From Collybia mongolica (Eukaryota > Basidiomycota > Agaricomycetes > Agaricales > Clitocybaceae): a stretch of DNA of 64,000 nt. This document shows positions 35,323 through 46,854 of the stretch, one piece after another. The notes beneath the pieces are model-generated. The model was not told where the DNA came from and searched no databases. It saw only the letters and a list, made by a program, of their open reading frames with translations. The stretch spans positions 806,001 through 870,000 of the forward strand of contig JAAXNY010000011.1 of assembly GCA_013420905.1 (NCBI GenBank). The letters run 5' to 3'. Position numbers and translations under genes: made by a program. Numbering within the stretch: position 1 is the first letter of the stretch; the number at the start of each line of letters is the position of its first letter.

Positions 35323-36261
35323 AAACAAGTCAGCTGGTAAAGTGGGGACTCAGACTCTCAGAGATGGACTATGTGAAAAAATTAACAAACTTGGAAATGT
35401 AGATCCATATTTGTATATTCCAAATATACAACCAACTCAGTAGCTTCTCTGGGGACTTTATGCTGAGCTATATGGGCCACACAGACCACACAGACAAATG
35501 CAGGTGTCTACAGTCTGAGCTCAGACCCTGTTTGGCAGGGAGCCCTGCTTAATTGGCAGTCTGCATCTGAGCCAAGTCAAAGCTAAGTCCATAAATCCAT
35601 GCTGTTACTTGGATGCTCAGACCCAGTTTGGAACAACTCCTCATGAAGTCCATGCAGACTGTCCAGATTGCTTACTTAATCATAGTTACCATTGCTTATT
35701 TAATGCACAAAAATGCAATATTTTGGAGAGTCAAATACAAGGCCTCAAGGTTATATGTCATGTGCATAAAGCATGCAGATTAACCATTTGGTAAGTCCAA
35801 GGTGCTTGTTTTTAAAATGACCCCTGCTGCCTACTCTTGGCCATTACTGGCAATGGCTGAATATTGTTGATAGGTACTACATCACCTGTCAGCCTTGTTG
35901 TCAACCTCCACCACTACATTCCCAGCTGCCCCACCCATCACCTCCCTGCCATATGATTGTGCACAATACTGCCAAGTACAATGCCAGGTCCCACTGCCAC
36001 GGATACCACCACCCTCTCTCATACCCACCCCTCTCAGTGAAAATAACAACTGCAAAATCACAACAATAAGAGCTGCAGCAAGAACTACAGAGGCACCTGT
36101 CATATTACCAGTGACTGCCTGACCACATCTGCTAGTGAGCAGCTAGCATGGTGGACATGGATGGTGCAGTGGTGTATTCCATATGGTAGAACCATCACCT
36201 GGTGGCTGGGTGTGCACCCCTGGATGTGCTGTCTAGACCAAGTAGTGCCAATCACCCCTGT
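35323..36261. other. Non-coding interval with outer inverted-repeat arm, left flank of Gypsy-2
   Basis: 35324-35465 and 35491-35605 recur inverted at about 52415-52545 and 51427-51547. The rest (35606-36261) shows no gene; the open frame around 35895-36120 is Pro/Thr-rich and unsupported. CCTGT at 36257-36261 is the left 5-bp target duplication of the Gypsy-2 element. Confidence 0.5.
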
Positions 36262-36767
36262 TGTAAGGGGAACTCCATTTCCGCCTTACTTCGCCGATCT
36301 AGCCTTACTTCGCCGAATCTCACTCCGCCGACTTCTACTTCGCTGATTCGCGACTCAGTCATCCCGCCGACTTACAATACAATTTCTCTGCTTACTTCGC
36401 GCTCACTCAATTACATTCACTACATCGCACGTTCATTACCTACGCCCACACGCACCCCCACTCTCTACTTCGCGCGCAGTTCGCTGCCGGACTTCGCACT
36501 TGTTTGGACTATCAAGGGCACAGTCACGTGACCTTCGCTAGCCCAACGCGTGTCGTCGTACCGCACCGGGAACGTGTATTTAATGTAGTACTAGGTATAT
36601 AGCACACCCCCCCTGATGGAGGCTCCTCAGAGAATTCTCTTAGGATCCCCTCCACCAGGTGAGTAGTACATATGTCGTACAAGTGAATACATCAACTTAG
36701 GATCCCCTCCACCAGCGTCGGCCCGCTCTACTAAGTTCGCGCGCACTCCGCCGGAGTTGCCCTTACA
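36262..36767 (+). repeat. 5' LTR of Gypsy-2
   Basis: Starts TGTAAGGGG and ends CCCTTACA. It contains TATTTAA (36577-36583) and TATATA (36596-36601) about 30 bp before AGAGAATTCT (36629-36638), the likely start of transcription and of the R region. A 17-bp motif starting TAGGATCCCC occurs twice (about 36641 and 36698). Confidence 0.95.
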
Positions 36768-36769
36768 GT

Positions 36770-36779
36770 AGAATTCTCT
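36770..36779 (+). promoter_or_regulatory. Candidate self-primer binding site of Gypsy-2
   Basis: Two bases after the 5' LTR lies AGAATTCTCT, the exact reverse complement of AGAGAATTCT at 36629-36638 in the LTR, just downstream of the TATA box. In Tf1/sushi-type chromoviruses the 5' end of the element RNA folds back on such a site and primes reverse transcription in place of a tRNA. The 10-nt match is seen; the mechanism is inferred from family knowledge. The motif is itself partly palindromic (GAATTC), which weakens the argument a little. Confidence 0.6.
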
Positions 36780-36927
36780 CACCAGCAGAGACCGCGACCT
36801 CACCGCAGCCATTGCCAAATTCCGATCGGCAGAAACTGTCAGCTCCGATACAGAATCCGTCAAGACCGCGCGAGAATCGCCCTCTCCACCCTCCTCCGAA
36901 CTAGAAGTGGAACTCCTACTCCGGCCG

Positions 36928-38094
36928 ATGGACGCCGAAACGAGGATGGATAACATCGAACGAGACGTAGGAGATCTCAATAGGAAGGCGGAGGAACAAG
37001 CCGAGCAGCTTAAGAAGCTCACCGACAGCATCAACGCGCTGATCGCGCTCCAAACCGCGGCTCCCCCACCCCTGGTCAATACCCCTGCACCCAGCGCCCC
37101 TGTAAATAATGTATCAACACCTCCCCCCACGACCCACGTTAATTCGGGACGACCTTTGGCACTCCGGCCATCGCTTCCCGATGACTTCGACGGATCGCGC
37201 GAACGAGGGCGTGCGTTCATTAACGCATGCGAACTGTATATAAATCTTGTACCACACCAGTTCGTGGATGAAGTGACGCAGGTACGGTGGGCGTACACCT
37301 TCATGAAGAAAGGCCGAGCGTATCTGTTCGCGGACCGGGCCATGCGATACCAGACCGCTACCGGGAACCTGAAGTACGCGACATGGGCCCTATTCCGCGC
37401 CGACTTCGTGGTCAACTTCTTCATGCAGAGCAAAGCGCAGTGGGCGATTACGAGGTTGGAAACGAGCAGCTACCACCAAGGATCGCGATCGGTGGATGAC
37501 TACACGGATGAGTTCAGGGATCTCATCGACAAGTCGGGATACAAGGAGGGGTTGACGATTGTGGTGAAGTACCGGAAGGGACTGAGCGGGGAGATTCAGT
37601 CACAGATCGCGACGATGGCAGTGGGACGACCAGCGGACAATCAGCCGGAACAGTGGTATGTAGCGGCGATGAAGTGCGATGAAAACCGCCTCACCAACGA
37701 GGCCTTCCTGAGCACTAAACCGGCAGCTCGCACACCTCCCGCACGCACTACCTTGGCGTTTCGCGCACCGCCGCACTTCTCAGCCCCGACGCTGCAACGG
37801 ATGGCACCACCACCACCTCCGCCGCCCCCTGCTCTCCCTCCACCGGTTCCGATGGATGTAGACGCGATGCGGAGGGCTCGAACGAACATCGAGACCTGCC
37901 ACCGATGTAAGCAGCCGGGCCATTTCTGGAAGGACTGCCCCCTCCGCTACGACACATGGTTCATGTCAATGGAGGAGCAGCATGAGTTCGCGCAGCACAT
38001 CTTTGCGATGATAGACGCACAAGTCGAACCGCCGGCGGAAGAAGGGGAAACGTTCGCAACCACTCAAGAGGGTTTTGTAGCGGACAGCGAGTGA
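36928..38094 (+). CDS. Gypsy-2 Gag (388 aa, CCHC zinc knuckle)
   Basis: Structural protein that forms the intracellular particle. The start is the first ATG in the frame (36928). Residues ~5-40 form a heptad-like coiled coil (IERDVGDLNRKAEEQAEQL). A Pro-rich linker follows, then the capsid-like helical core (LPDDFDGSRERGRAF, YTFMKKGRAYLFADR). A long Pro run precedes the nucleocapsid knuckle CHRCKQPGHFWKDC, and the C-terminal tail is acidic. The frame is intact. Pol lies in the -1 frame; a GGGTTTT heptamer at 38070-38076 precedes the gag stop. Confidence 0.92.
   Translation: MDAETRMDNIERDVGDLNRKAEEQAEQLKKLTDSINALIALQTAAPPPLVNTPAPSAPVNNVSTPPPTTHVNSGRPLALRPSLPDDFDGSRERGRAFINACELYINLVPHQFVDEVTQVRWAYTFMKKGRAYLFADRAMRYQTATGNLKYATWALFRADFVVNFFMQSKAQWAITRLETSSYHQGSRSVDDYTDEFRDLIDKSGYKEGLTIVVKYRKGLSGEIQSQIATMAVGRPADNQPEQWYVAAMKCDENRLTNEAFLSTKPAARTPPARTTLAFRAPPHFSAPTLQRMAPPPPPPPPALPPPVPMDVDAMRRARTNIETCHRCKQPGHFWKDCPLRYDTWFMSMEEQHEFAQHIFAMIDAQVEPPAEEGETFATTQEGFVADSE
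38070..38076 (+). promoter_or_regulatory. Candidate -1 ribosomal frameshift heptamer (gag-pol)
   Basis: In the gag frame the codons read GAG GGT TTT, giving the canonical slippery pattern G GGT TTT fifteen nucleotides before the gag TGA. Slipping by -1 here enters the protease frame, which is open upstream through this site. A downstream pseudoknot was not evaluated. Confidence 0.55.
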
Positions 38095-41000
38095 ACAGTA
38101 CGCCCTCGCTGTCATCTGTAAATAGGTTCGCGTGTTTAGAAGTTGAGAATACAATTGAAATTTCCCAAACACCCAAAACTACTACAGAAGCCGTACAAGA
38201 TACCATCCCCGTCCCTAAACCGCCGCGCCAGAGACTCCCCCGATGGGAACGAGCTCTACCCAAGCGATTCGTAGTTGCCGCCACCCCCAGCACTCGCTCG
38301 CTGAAGCTCAAGATTGAACTTCAGACGACCGACACAGGCGAGACATTTGCGACGAACAGCTTGGTAGACTTGGGAGCAACGGGCCTTTTCATCGATTCTG
38401 AATTCGTGCGGAGGAACAGGTTGACCTCGCGCAAGCTAGTTCGCACTATTCCGGTGTTCAACGTCGATGGCACTCCGAACGAGAACGGGTCTATTTCGGA
38501 GATCGTAGACCTCATCCTCCGGTACAACGGTCACTCAGAACGCACCCACTTCGCGGTCACCAGCCTAGGGAAGCAGGATCTCATACTGGGCTACACTTGG
38601 TTGCAGGAGCACAACCCGGAGATCAACTGGCAGACCAACGAGGTGAAGATGAGTCGCTGTCCCGACAAATGTCGGACCTGCACGAACGAGGTTAAATCGG
38701 AAAAGGCGGAGAAGCGTAAATTGGAGGCCCGCATCAACGCCTGTCGCGCAGGACCCATGCCCGAACCAGAAACAGAAATTGGAGAGGTTCCCGACTCTGA
38801 GCACGAAGGAGATATCGCCCTTGAAGATTGCATCGAAGAGGGCGACCGTATCTTTGTGGTCAACATCGGCGAACCAGGACAGTTTCAGAAGGCACCGGAA
38901 GAGATTCGGACAACCCAAACCATCTCGCAGCGACTAGCAGAAAAGATCCAAACGGAAGCCTGGAAGAACACGTCCCAGCAGATCGCAGACTCCTTTGATC
39001 GTAATGCGCAACCCAAGACGTTTTTCGATCTAGCACCGGCGCACGTCCACGAATTTGAGGATGTGTTCTCCAAGACGTCCTTCGACGCTCTCCCAGATCG
39101 CTGACCGTGGGACCACGCGATCGAACTTGTCCGCGACGCAGAAGGGAAATCCTGCAAGGTCTACCCGCTCTCAGTCGCTGAACAAGCGGAGTTGGACAAG
39201 TTCCTCAAGGAGAACCTCGCCTCTGGTCGGATCCGCCCCTCCAAATCGCCAATGGCTTCGCCGTTCTTCTTTATCAAGAAGAAGGACGGTTCGCTACGCC
39301 CGGTACAGGACTACCGCATTCTCAATTCGCTGACGATCAAGAACAAATACCCACTCCCACTCATCTCCGACCTTGTCAACAATCTTCGGGGAGCGAAATA
39401 CTTCTCCAAATTCGACGTTCGCTGGGGATACAACAACGTCCGAATTAAGGAAGGTGATGAGTGGAAGGCTGCATTTCGCACAAACCGCGGAATGTTTGAG
39501 CCCCTGGTAATGTTCTTTGGTCTCACTAACTCGCCAGCAACGTTCCAAACCATGATGAACGAGATATTCCACGATCTCATCATGGAAGGAGTGGTATGTG
39601 TCTACATCGATGATATTCTAATCTACACAAAGACACTCGCCGAACACCGCCGAATTACGAGGTTAGTTCTCCAGCGACTCTGCGAACATAAACTGTACCT
39701 GCGACTGGACAAATGCGAATTCGAGAAGACCCGAATCGAGTATCTGGGGCTCATTATCTCGGAGGGGCAGGCGGAGATGGACCTGGTCAAGGTTGCCGGA
39801 GTAGCGGAATGGCCAACGCCCACGAACAAGAAGCAAGTGCAGTCCTTCTTGGGCTTCACGAACTTCTATCGGCGGTTCATTCGCGACTTCTCCCATATTG
39901 CGCGGCCATTGTTTGATCTCACCGGTAAAGACGTGCCTTGGAAGTGGGGTGAGTCGGAGCAGGAGGCATTCGAAGGGTTGAAGGAAGCGGTGTCGTCTAA
40001 ACCGGTACTGATGTTCGCAGACGACAACCGGCCGTTTAGGGTGGAGGCAGATAGTTCAGATTTTGCGACCGGCGCAGTACTTTCGCAACTCAGCCCGGAG
40101 GACGACAAGTGGCACCCGATCGCGTTTTCGTCAAAGAGCCTCAACGCGGTCGAGCGGAATTACGAGATACACGACAAGGAAATGCTTGCCATCATTCGCG
40201 CACTCGAAGAATGGCGACACTTCCTTGAAGGCGCGTGACACGACTTCGAGATCTGGACAGACCACAAAAATCTAGAGTACTTCCGGACGTCCCAGAAGCT
40301 AAATTGGAGACAGGCCAGGTGGTCACTGTACCTCTCCCGATTCAACTTCTCGCTGCACCACAAGCCCGGATGAAGTATGGGTAAGCCAGACGCGCTATCT
40401 CGCCGAGCGGACCACAGCGATGGAAGCGAGGATAACCGCGATCTAGTCCTCCTCAAACCGGAGTTGTTCACAATCCGCGCACTGGAAGGAATGGTCGTGG
40501 AAGGAGAGGAAAGGGACATTCTGCGGGATATTCGGAGAGGCAATCGCGAGGGACATCAGGAGGAAGCGGTGGTGAAGGCAGCGCAGGAGTTGAAGAAGTC
40601 CGCAGGAAAATCGGTTCGGAGCGCAGAGTGGAGGGAAGCGCAGGAGTTGCTGTATTTCCGCGATCGCATCTACGTCCCAAAACACGCTGACCTTCGCAGA
40701 CGTATAGTTGCGCAACATCACGATTCGCGAATTGCGGGACACGCCGGAAGATGGAAGACGTTGGAACTCGTATCGCGCAATTACTGGTGGCCTCAAATGT
40801 CGCGCTACATCGGCGAATACTGCAAGACATGCGACCTCTGTCTCCGAACGAAGGCTCAGCGTCAACTTCCAAGCGGCGAACTTAAACCGCTGCCGATTCC
40901 GGAAGGTCGCTGGGACGTCGCAAGCGTGGATTTCATCGTGGAACTCCCCGAGTCGCAAGGGCATGATGCAATCATGGTAGTGGTGGACACGGTGGGTAAA

Positions 41001-42041
41001 CGCGCGCACTTCATGCCAACCACGACGACAATTACCGCGCTTGGATCGGCGAGGCTTTACCTCCAGCATGTGTGGAAGTTGCACGGCTTACCGAAGGCTA
41101 TGGTCTCCGACCGAGGGGTACAGTTCGTGGCGGAATTCACAAGGGAGTTATATCGCATGCTTGATATTAAACTCACAGCGTCTACGGCGTACCACCCACA
41201 GACAGACGGACAGACCGAGCGAGTGAACCAGGAACTGGAGCAGTATCTCTGGTTATTTGTCAGTGAGCGACAGGACAACTGGGTCGACCTTTTACCGCTC
41301 GCCGAATTCCAGTACAATAACCACGTCCACTCCTCGACACAGCACTCGCCGTTCTTCCTGGACACCGGTCGACATCCACACATGGGCTTCGAACCACAGA
41401 CCGCACCATCCCGGCTGGAAACCGCGAACGAATTCCGTGACCGAATGAAGGACACCCTCGAGGAAGCCCGCGCCGCATTAGCCAAAGCCAAGGACGAGAT
41501 GGCGATGTACTACAATCGCCGCCGAAACCCAACACCCGACTACCAGGTTGGAGACCGGATGTATTTGGATTCGCGCGACATTCGTATCACTCGACCGTCG
41601 CAGAAACTGGCTCACCGCTACATCGGGCCCTACCCCATCGAAGCCAAGGTTGGATCGCACGCCTACCGCCTCAAACTTCCGCCGGCGCTATCGCACATCC
41701 ACCCGGTCTTCCATGTTGTCAAACTCCTACCCGCGCCGCACGACCCAATACCCGGTAGAACGGTCACCGAAGTCCCTGAACCCACTCTCATAGACGGCGA
41801 GGTACATTATGAGGTTCAGGAGATCATGGACAGCCGGATTTACAGGAACAAGCTGCAGTACCTGATCGCCTGGAAGGGCTACAGCTACGAACAGAACACC
41901 TGGGAACCTGCCGACAAGGTGAATGCGGACGAGTTGGTCGCCGAATTCTACAGATGCAACCCCGGAGCACCGCGACTCGTACAACGCGTCCAATTCGCAC
42001 AGATCCCGTTCCAACGCCAGCGTGAAGACACGCGAACCTAG
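38077..42041 (+). pseudogene. Gypsy-2 Pol (protease-RT-RNase H-integrase-chromodomain) with three in-frame TGA codons
   Basis: One frame runs to the TAG at 42039-42041 and is broken only by TGA at 39102, 40236 and 40371. Domains in order: an aspartic protease with VDLGATGLFID (usually D-S-G, here DLG) at about 38370; RT with FDVRWGYNN and catalytic YIDD at about 39602; RNase H (VEADSSDFATGAVLS, then KEMLAIIRALEEW); integrase with an HHCC finger (HHDSRIAGHAG to CKTCDLC) and a D,D35E core (VDFIVELPE, VSDRGVQF, QTERVNQ); and a C-terminal chromodomain (YLIAWKGYSYEQNTWEP) at about 41860. Each stop falls where relatives have Arg ([32 protein letters not shown]), so single CGA-to-TGA changes are likely. 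All catalytic residues checked in RT and integrase are present. Confidence 0.93.
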
Positions 42042-42050
42042 AAGGGGGGT
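42041..42050 (+). promoter_or_regulatory. Polypurine tract of Gypsy-2
   Basis: GAAGGGGGGT directly precedes the 3' LTR (42053). It primes plus-strand synthesis in this class of element. Confidence 0.8.
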
Positions 42051-42052
42051 AA

Positions 42053-42558
42053 TGTAAGGGGAACTCCATTTCCGCCTTACTTCGCCGATCTAGCCTTACT
42101 TCGCCGAATCTCACTCCGCCGACTTCTACTTCGCTGATTCGCGACTCAGTCATCCCGCCGACTTACAATACAATTTCTCTGCTTACTTCGCGCTCACTCA
42201 ATTACATTCACTACATCGCACGTTCATTACCTACGCCCACACGCACCCCCACTCTCTACTTCGCGCGCAGTTCGCTGCCGGACTTCGCACTTGTTTGGAC
42301 TATCAAGGGCACGGTCACGTGACCTTCGCTAGCCCAACGCGTGTCGTCGTACCGCACCGGGAACGTGTATTTAATGTAGTACTAGGTATATAGCACACCC
42401 CCCCTGATGGAGGCTCCTCAGAGAATTCTCTTAGGATCCCCTCCACCAGGTGAGTAGTACATATGTCGTACAAGTGAATACATCAACTTAGGATCCCCTC
42501 CACCAGCGTCGGCCCGCTCTACTAAGTTCGCGCGCACTCTGCTGGAGTTGCCCTTACA
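42053..42558 (+). repeat. 3' LTR of Gypsy-2
   Basis: Same length as the 5' LTR. The three differences I find are one A/G change (in GGGCACGGTCACGTG) and two C-to-T changes at CpG sites near the end (CCGCCGG becomes CTGCTGG). Followed by the CCTGT target duplication. Confidence 0.95.
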
Positions 42559-42563
42559 CCTGT

Positions 42564-42954
42564 GCCCAAACCAGATGTGTGTAAGGTGAGTGCATATGTG
42601 CCTCACATCTAGTTGCTCAGATATACCTTGTTCTATTGTATATGCACCTATATGCTGCTGTATACCTTGAGACTACCTTGGTGTAATTCTATCTACCTTG
42701 TGATATGTTCTTATTCCTTTTACAAATATTAGTTTACTTCTTACTAATACTTTACCCCTGTACTATTTGCACAGCTCTAGTAGGCTGATATAGACTTCTG
42801 GTACACCCACAGTATTTATCCAATGTACCTATTTATAGATTGGACTACCCAATCATGAAACTTAAACTAATTGTTTAAATTTTAAGACAATTAATAAACA
42901 AAGAATATACCAAATAGTTAAATCACTAAGGAAGTAATATTGATCCAAATGCCT
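42564..42954. other. Short AT-rich non-coding interval
   Basis: Resumption of the sequence into which Gypsy-2 inserted. No gene or repeat recognised beyond general AT-richness. Confidence 0.4.
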
Positions 42955-43822
42955 ACTTGGGTGGAGTGGGCCAACACACTGTGTGGCTCTATTCCACATT
43001 CAGGAAGTTGTAAATGAGTAGAAACAATGTAGATGATAGTTTATAGAGGTCATGTGACCATGGGAAAATGTTACCAAGTAAACAAGCAATGTCTGTGCAC
43101 AAAAGCCAATGCCATAGCTTGCCTGGTTATGGAGAAAACACAAAAACCATCAGAACTAACTTTTCTCAGGATCATGGACACTAATAAGCATTCAGATTGT
43201 TGTCATATATTTGGTATACTTATATGGTGGAATAGATCATGTGACATGTGCCAATAAATAGAGAAATCAATCTTATTTGTATTTCAGGTAAATATAGTAG
43301 TAGTTGTTGATTATTCCAATGTTTAGTGTAATTTCCCACAAGGGTCATGTTTGGTAAGGGTCATTGTTATTATAAGATGTTTGTTCACCCCTGACATAAC
43401 ACACAGACCTTCAAAACTAGCTGAATCTGGACATTTCTAAAATTTTGCTCAAAATGGACTGTTGGAAAAATATGCTCAACAAGGAAATTGTAGAGCCATG
43501 TTTGTACATTCCAAACATATAAAAACAAAGTTAATAGCTTTACTGGTTATGGAGAAAAACACAAAATAAATTTTGAAACACAACACTCTGAAATATTAGA
43601 TATGCATTATTTTGATGGCATCATCAAAGGCATTATGTAAGCATCCTAAATACATGCAAATTATGTCACAATACTTTGTATTTGTGGAGAAATGCTGTAA
43701 AAAGCTATAAGAGAAGAAAAATCCCATTATGGAAATATTTTCCTGCGGTGTTGAAATATGAATGAATCAATGAATCAATGAATCAACTTTTTGCCCGAAA
43801 ACTGGGTTGATAAAGAACTTGT

Positions 43823-43853
<31 letters not shown>

Positions 43854-43889
43854 TTTTTGCCTGAAACCTGGGTTGATAAAGAACTTGTA
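42955..43889 (+). mobile_element. R900 repeat, copy 3, with duplicated tail
   Basis: Begins ACTTGGGTGGAG at 42955, lacks about 43 bp just after the start compared with copies 1 and 2, and reaches its usual CTTGTA end at 43823. It is then followed by an AATC run (about 43824-43850) and a second copy of the tail ending at 43889. 43890-44000 looks like a third, more diverged tail. Confidence 0.75.
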
Positions 43890-44014
43890 ATAATAGAAAC
43901 AAGTTCCCATAGTATTGAAATGTATACCAACCATTCAACATTTAACATTTTATTTCTAGCCTTGCATCCTGGGTTAATCAAAAACTTATCAGATATGCTA
44001 AAAATAGAAATATC

Positions 44015-46495
44015 ATCATCAAAGACAAAGTTCAAACAAATGTACATATGTCTGTTAAGTGTTTTTTGTTGTATTATCACATACTATATTTAACCATACT
44101 CATATAGCTAGCCATTGTCAAGATATTGAGCATTATAGATTCCAGGAGCATCCACATTGACTTGTTTGGCTATGCTTATGGCCAAGTAATATATAAATGT
44201 GATATTAAAATAGATATAATAAGAGATTATAATCAAATTTGGAAAGGCAAACAAATATAAATATACATTCCTGGTGTACCCCCTCCATAGGTCTAGGGGT
44301 AGTAGCAATTTCAATTGTTTCTGTTAGCCTTGTATTTGCTGAGATATGCATCATCTATATTGTGGGAATTTCATTAATATTGTTTGTTTGGCCAGATGTT
44401 GGCAAAGTAATATACAGATCATATTCATTTGTAATATGTAGTAAAAAGGTTATTGTTGATAATGAGATTTGGAAGGGTACAAACAACTACAAACACATAT
44501 AAATAAACACATCATGTATTCCTTTACAATGTCTAGTAGTAGCATGTCCATCAGCTTTGTATTTGCTGAGATAAGTATCATCTATATTGTGGGAATTTCT
44601 TTGATATTATTGTTTGTTTGATATACAGACAGTATTCATTTGTAATATGTAGCAAGAAAATTGTTGTTGATGAGGTTTATAAAAATAAAAACAAATACAA
44701 ACACTTACAAACATATACATGAGGTACTACTTCACCATATCTAACACTAGCAATTTAAATTATATCCATAGGCCTTGTTGTTGTTGAGATATGCAATGAT
44801 TTATATTGTGGGAACTTTGATGGTATTGTTTGTTTGGCTAGCTGTGGCAAAGTCATATACAAACTTGATATTCATTTGTAACATGCTTGTAGTGAGAGAG
44901 CTGCTTTTGATCATGATGTTTGAAGGTGAACAAACAAATACAAATACATACAAATATACCAATTGGGTAGCCCTTCACCATATCTAGTGATAGCAATTTA
45001 AATTGCATCCATAGGTCTTGTCATTGTTGAGATATTCAATGTTTTGTAGTGTGGGAAAAGTTTGGCCCAAAGCGGAAGAAGCCTCTTGTAATCGTGCTTA
45101 CGTTTGTCAACTATGCTATTAGAGCTAACAAGCTTACTACCCGTGCCTTTGGCATGGGGGGGTGGCTTGTCCATTCTGAAGGCAAATAATATTTACACAA
45201 ATATATAAAGGGAGTTCCAGATATATGGTCACTGGAGTGTGGATTGCAGTTGGCCACAAATGGCATTGATTTTTTTTCCCCATACCACAGGCCCCCAGAA
45301 GCTCATCTATATGTTTGGAAAACTTTGCTGGATTTGAGACTCCCAAAAGTTTGAGAAGAGCCAGAGCCCAGATTCACAATCCTCAAAAAGCACTAAAATA
45401 TGTTTTATGATATAAGCCCTGGCCCATATAGTGGATTTAAGGCCCATTCTGGTGAAAAACTTTTCCAAACATATAGGGGAGCTTCCAGGGGCCTCATACC
45501 ACTCTAAGGAACAACTGTAAAATTGAAATTTATTTACAACAAATTACCTTGGTATTTCAGAAGAGATTCATCTGCTTCATTCTTATTTTTACTGTGGCAA
45601 GAATAGATGATGAATCATGATCATGGCTTTTGGTTTTGTAAATGAGATGGTAATTAGTCTCACAACAAATACAGGTGATATGTTCCTGCCTACAATCAAG
45701 GCACTCTCTAGATTGCACACAATCTTATATATTTACCTCAAAACTATTATGCATGCTTTGATAAGTATTTTGTAATCAACAGGCTATGGCCATGAAATTT
45801 TATTTAATTGATTTGACCTTTCCAGAATGTTCTATGAGAGGGGAGAAAGAAGAATGACACTACTTCCAGATTCCAGCAACACAATGAGCTAGTAGTTAGA
45901 AACCTGAGGGCACACATTTTACAAATTTGATGCTGGACACTTTTTGGTCACATGACTAAACAATGTGTCTGACAGCAAATGCCACCTGCTTCTGTTTCAG
46001 GCATCTGTTCAATATTTGTCATCTTTCTTTGATTAGTCATATTTTTAGTCAGCAAAGCGAATATTAGGTCAGCAAAGCTAGGGTCAAAACACCCAGCTGT
46101 TTTCATGTATAGGACAGCATAGTTGACAAACGTAAGCATGATTATGCAGTGGACAGTTATTAATTAATTCTTGAGATATCCCAACATAAGACCAATTAAC
46201 TCGAAATTATGGTATTGAATGCAGCTTATGTTAGCAGTTGCCTTTTTTGCTTGAAATCCGCGCGTCGGCTAATATTGATTCCCACAGTTAGAAAAATATT
46301 TCCACGACTACAAAGTGTTACTGATGTACTTCAAAATGTTTACTGATCATGTTCTAATGAATTCTCGGAACACTTCAAAATTACTAACCGTGGGAAAAAC
46401 AACACTGGATCTTGTTGGGTATGCTGAATTTTCCCTGCAAACCCAGGATGATGAATGAGTTACTTATGTAAACATAAGGACTCGTAATATGCACT
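44015..46495 (+). repeat. Long inverted repeat, left inner arm
   Basis: This arm matches the reverse complement of about 49728-51410. Once the insert at 45094-46139 is removed it is about 1.43 kb. Anchors include the 44100-44200 region against 50950-51060 and 46300-46495 against 49728-49870. No coding content. Confidence 0.75.
45094..46139 (+). mobile_element. Non-autonomous TIR element (1.05 kb) inside the left arm
   Basis: Bounded by ~23-bp inverted repeats (TGCTTACGTTTGTCAACTAT at the left end; its reverse complement at 46116-46139). The right arm near 50060 shows the uninterrupted sequence (AATCATGCTGTGG in the left-arm orientation), which confirms that this is an insertion. The target duplication is unclear. 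No transposase frame. Confidence 0.7.
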
Positions 46496-46854
46496 GTTCA
46501 ATCAAAAAATCATATTTTGAGGTGTTTGTGCTTGTTGCTGCCCAGGTGATATTTACTCAAGTGTCACCCAGTGCCTCTGTTAAGAATATGAGTCAGAATA
46601 AAAATAGTAAATGATTCTAGGCAAACTACCTGATAATTGCCCTTGTAATGCCCCTACTCTCTAGATTGAACATGTGGTAATGGATACAAATCCCCTGTTC
46701 CCCCAATATATGCTGATCTGGATCCCTAAAGTAAATACCATTCCATATGATTGTTCCTAATGGCATTGTAGAAGCTCAAAGTTGGATTGTGAAGGCCTAA
46801 GTTGAGTTTATATCAGTTGATCTGTGTATGCTGTAGATGGACTGAAAAGCACAT

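Larger units (their letters stand above)
36262..42558 (+). mobile_element. Near-complete chromodomain Ty3/Gypsy retrotransposon (Gypsy-2, 6.3 kb)
   Basis: Two 506-bp LTRs (36262-36767 and 42053-42558) flank gag and pol. CCTGT is duplicated on both sides (36257-36261 and 42559-42563). I count three differences between the LTRs, so the insertion is recent. The order is gag, protease, RT, RNase H, integrase, chromodomain, which places it among the chromoviruses. The polypurine tract is at 42041-42050. GC content is far above the surrounding repeats. All three stops in pol are TGA at likely Arg positions, so the element is non-functional as read unless those codons are suppressed. Confidence 0.97.

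Noticed and set aside
39102..40373. Possible TGA recoding (readthrough) in Gypsy-2 pol
   Set aside because: Three separate TGA codons at Arg positions are better explained by CpG deamination; host genes here use TGA as a normal stop.
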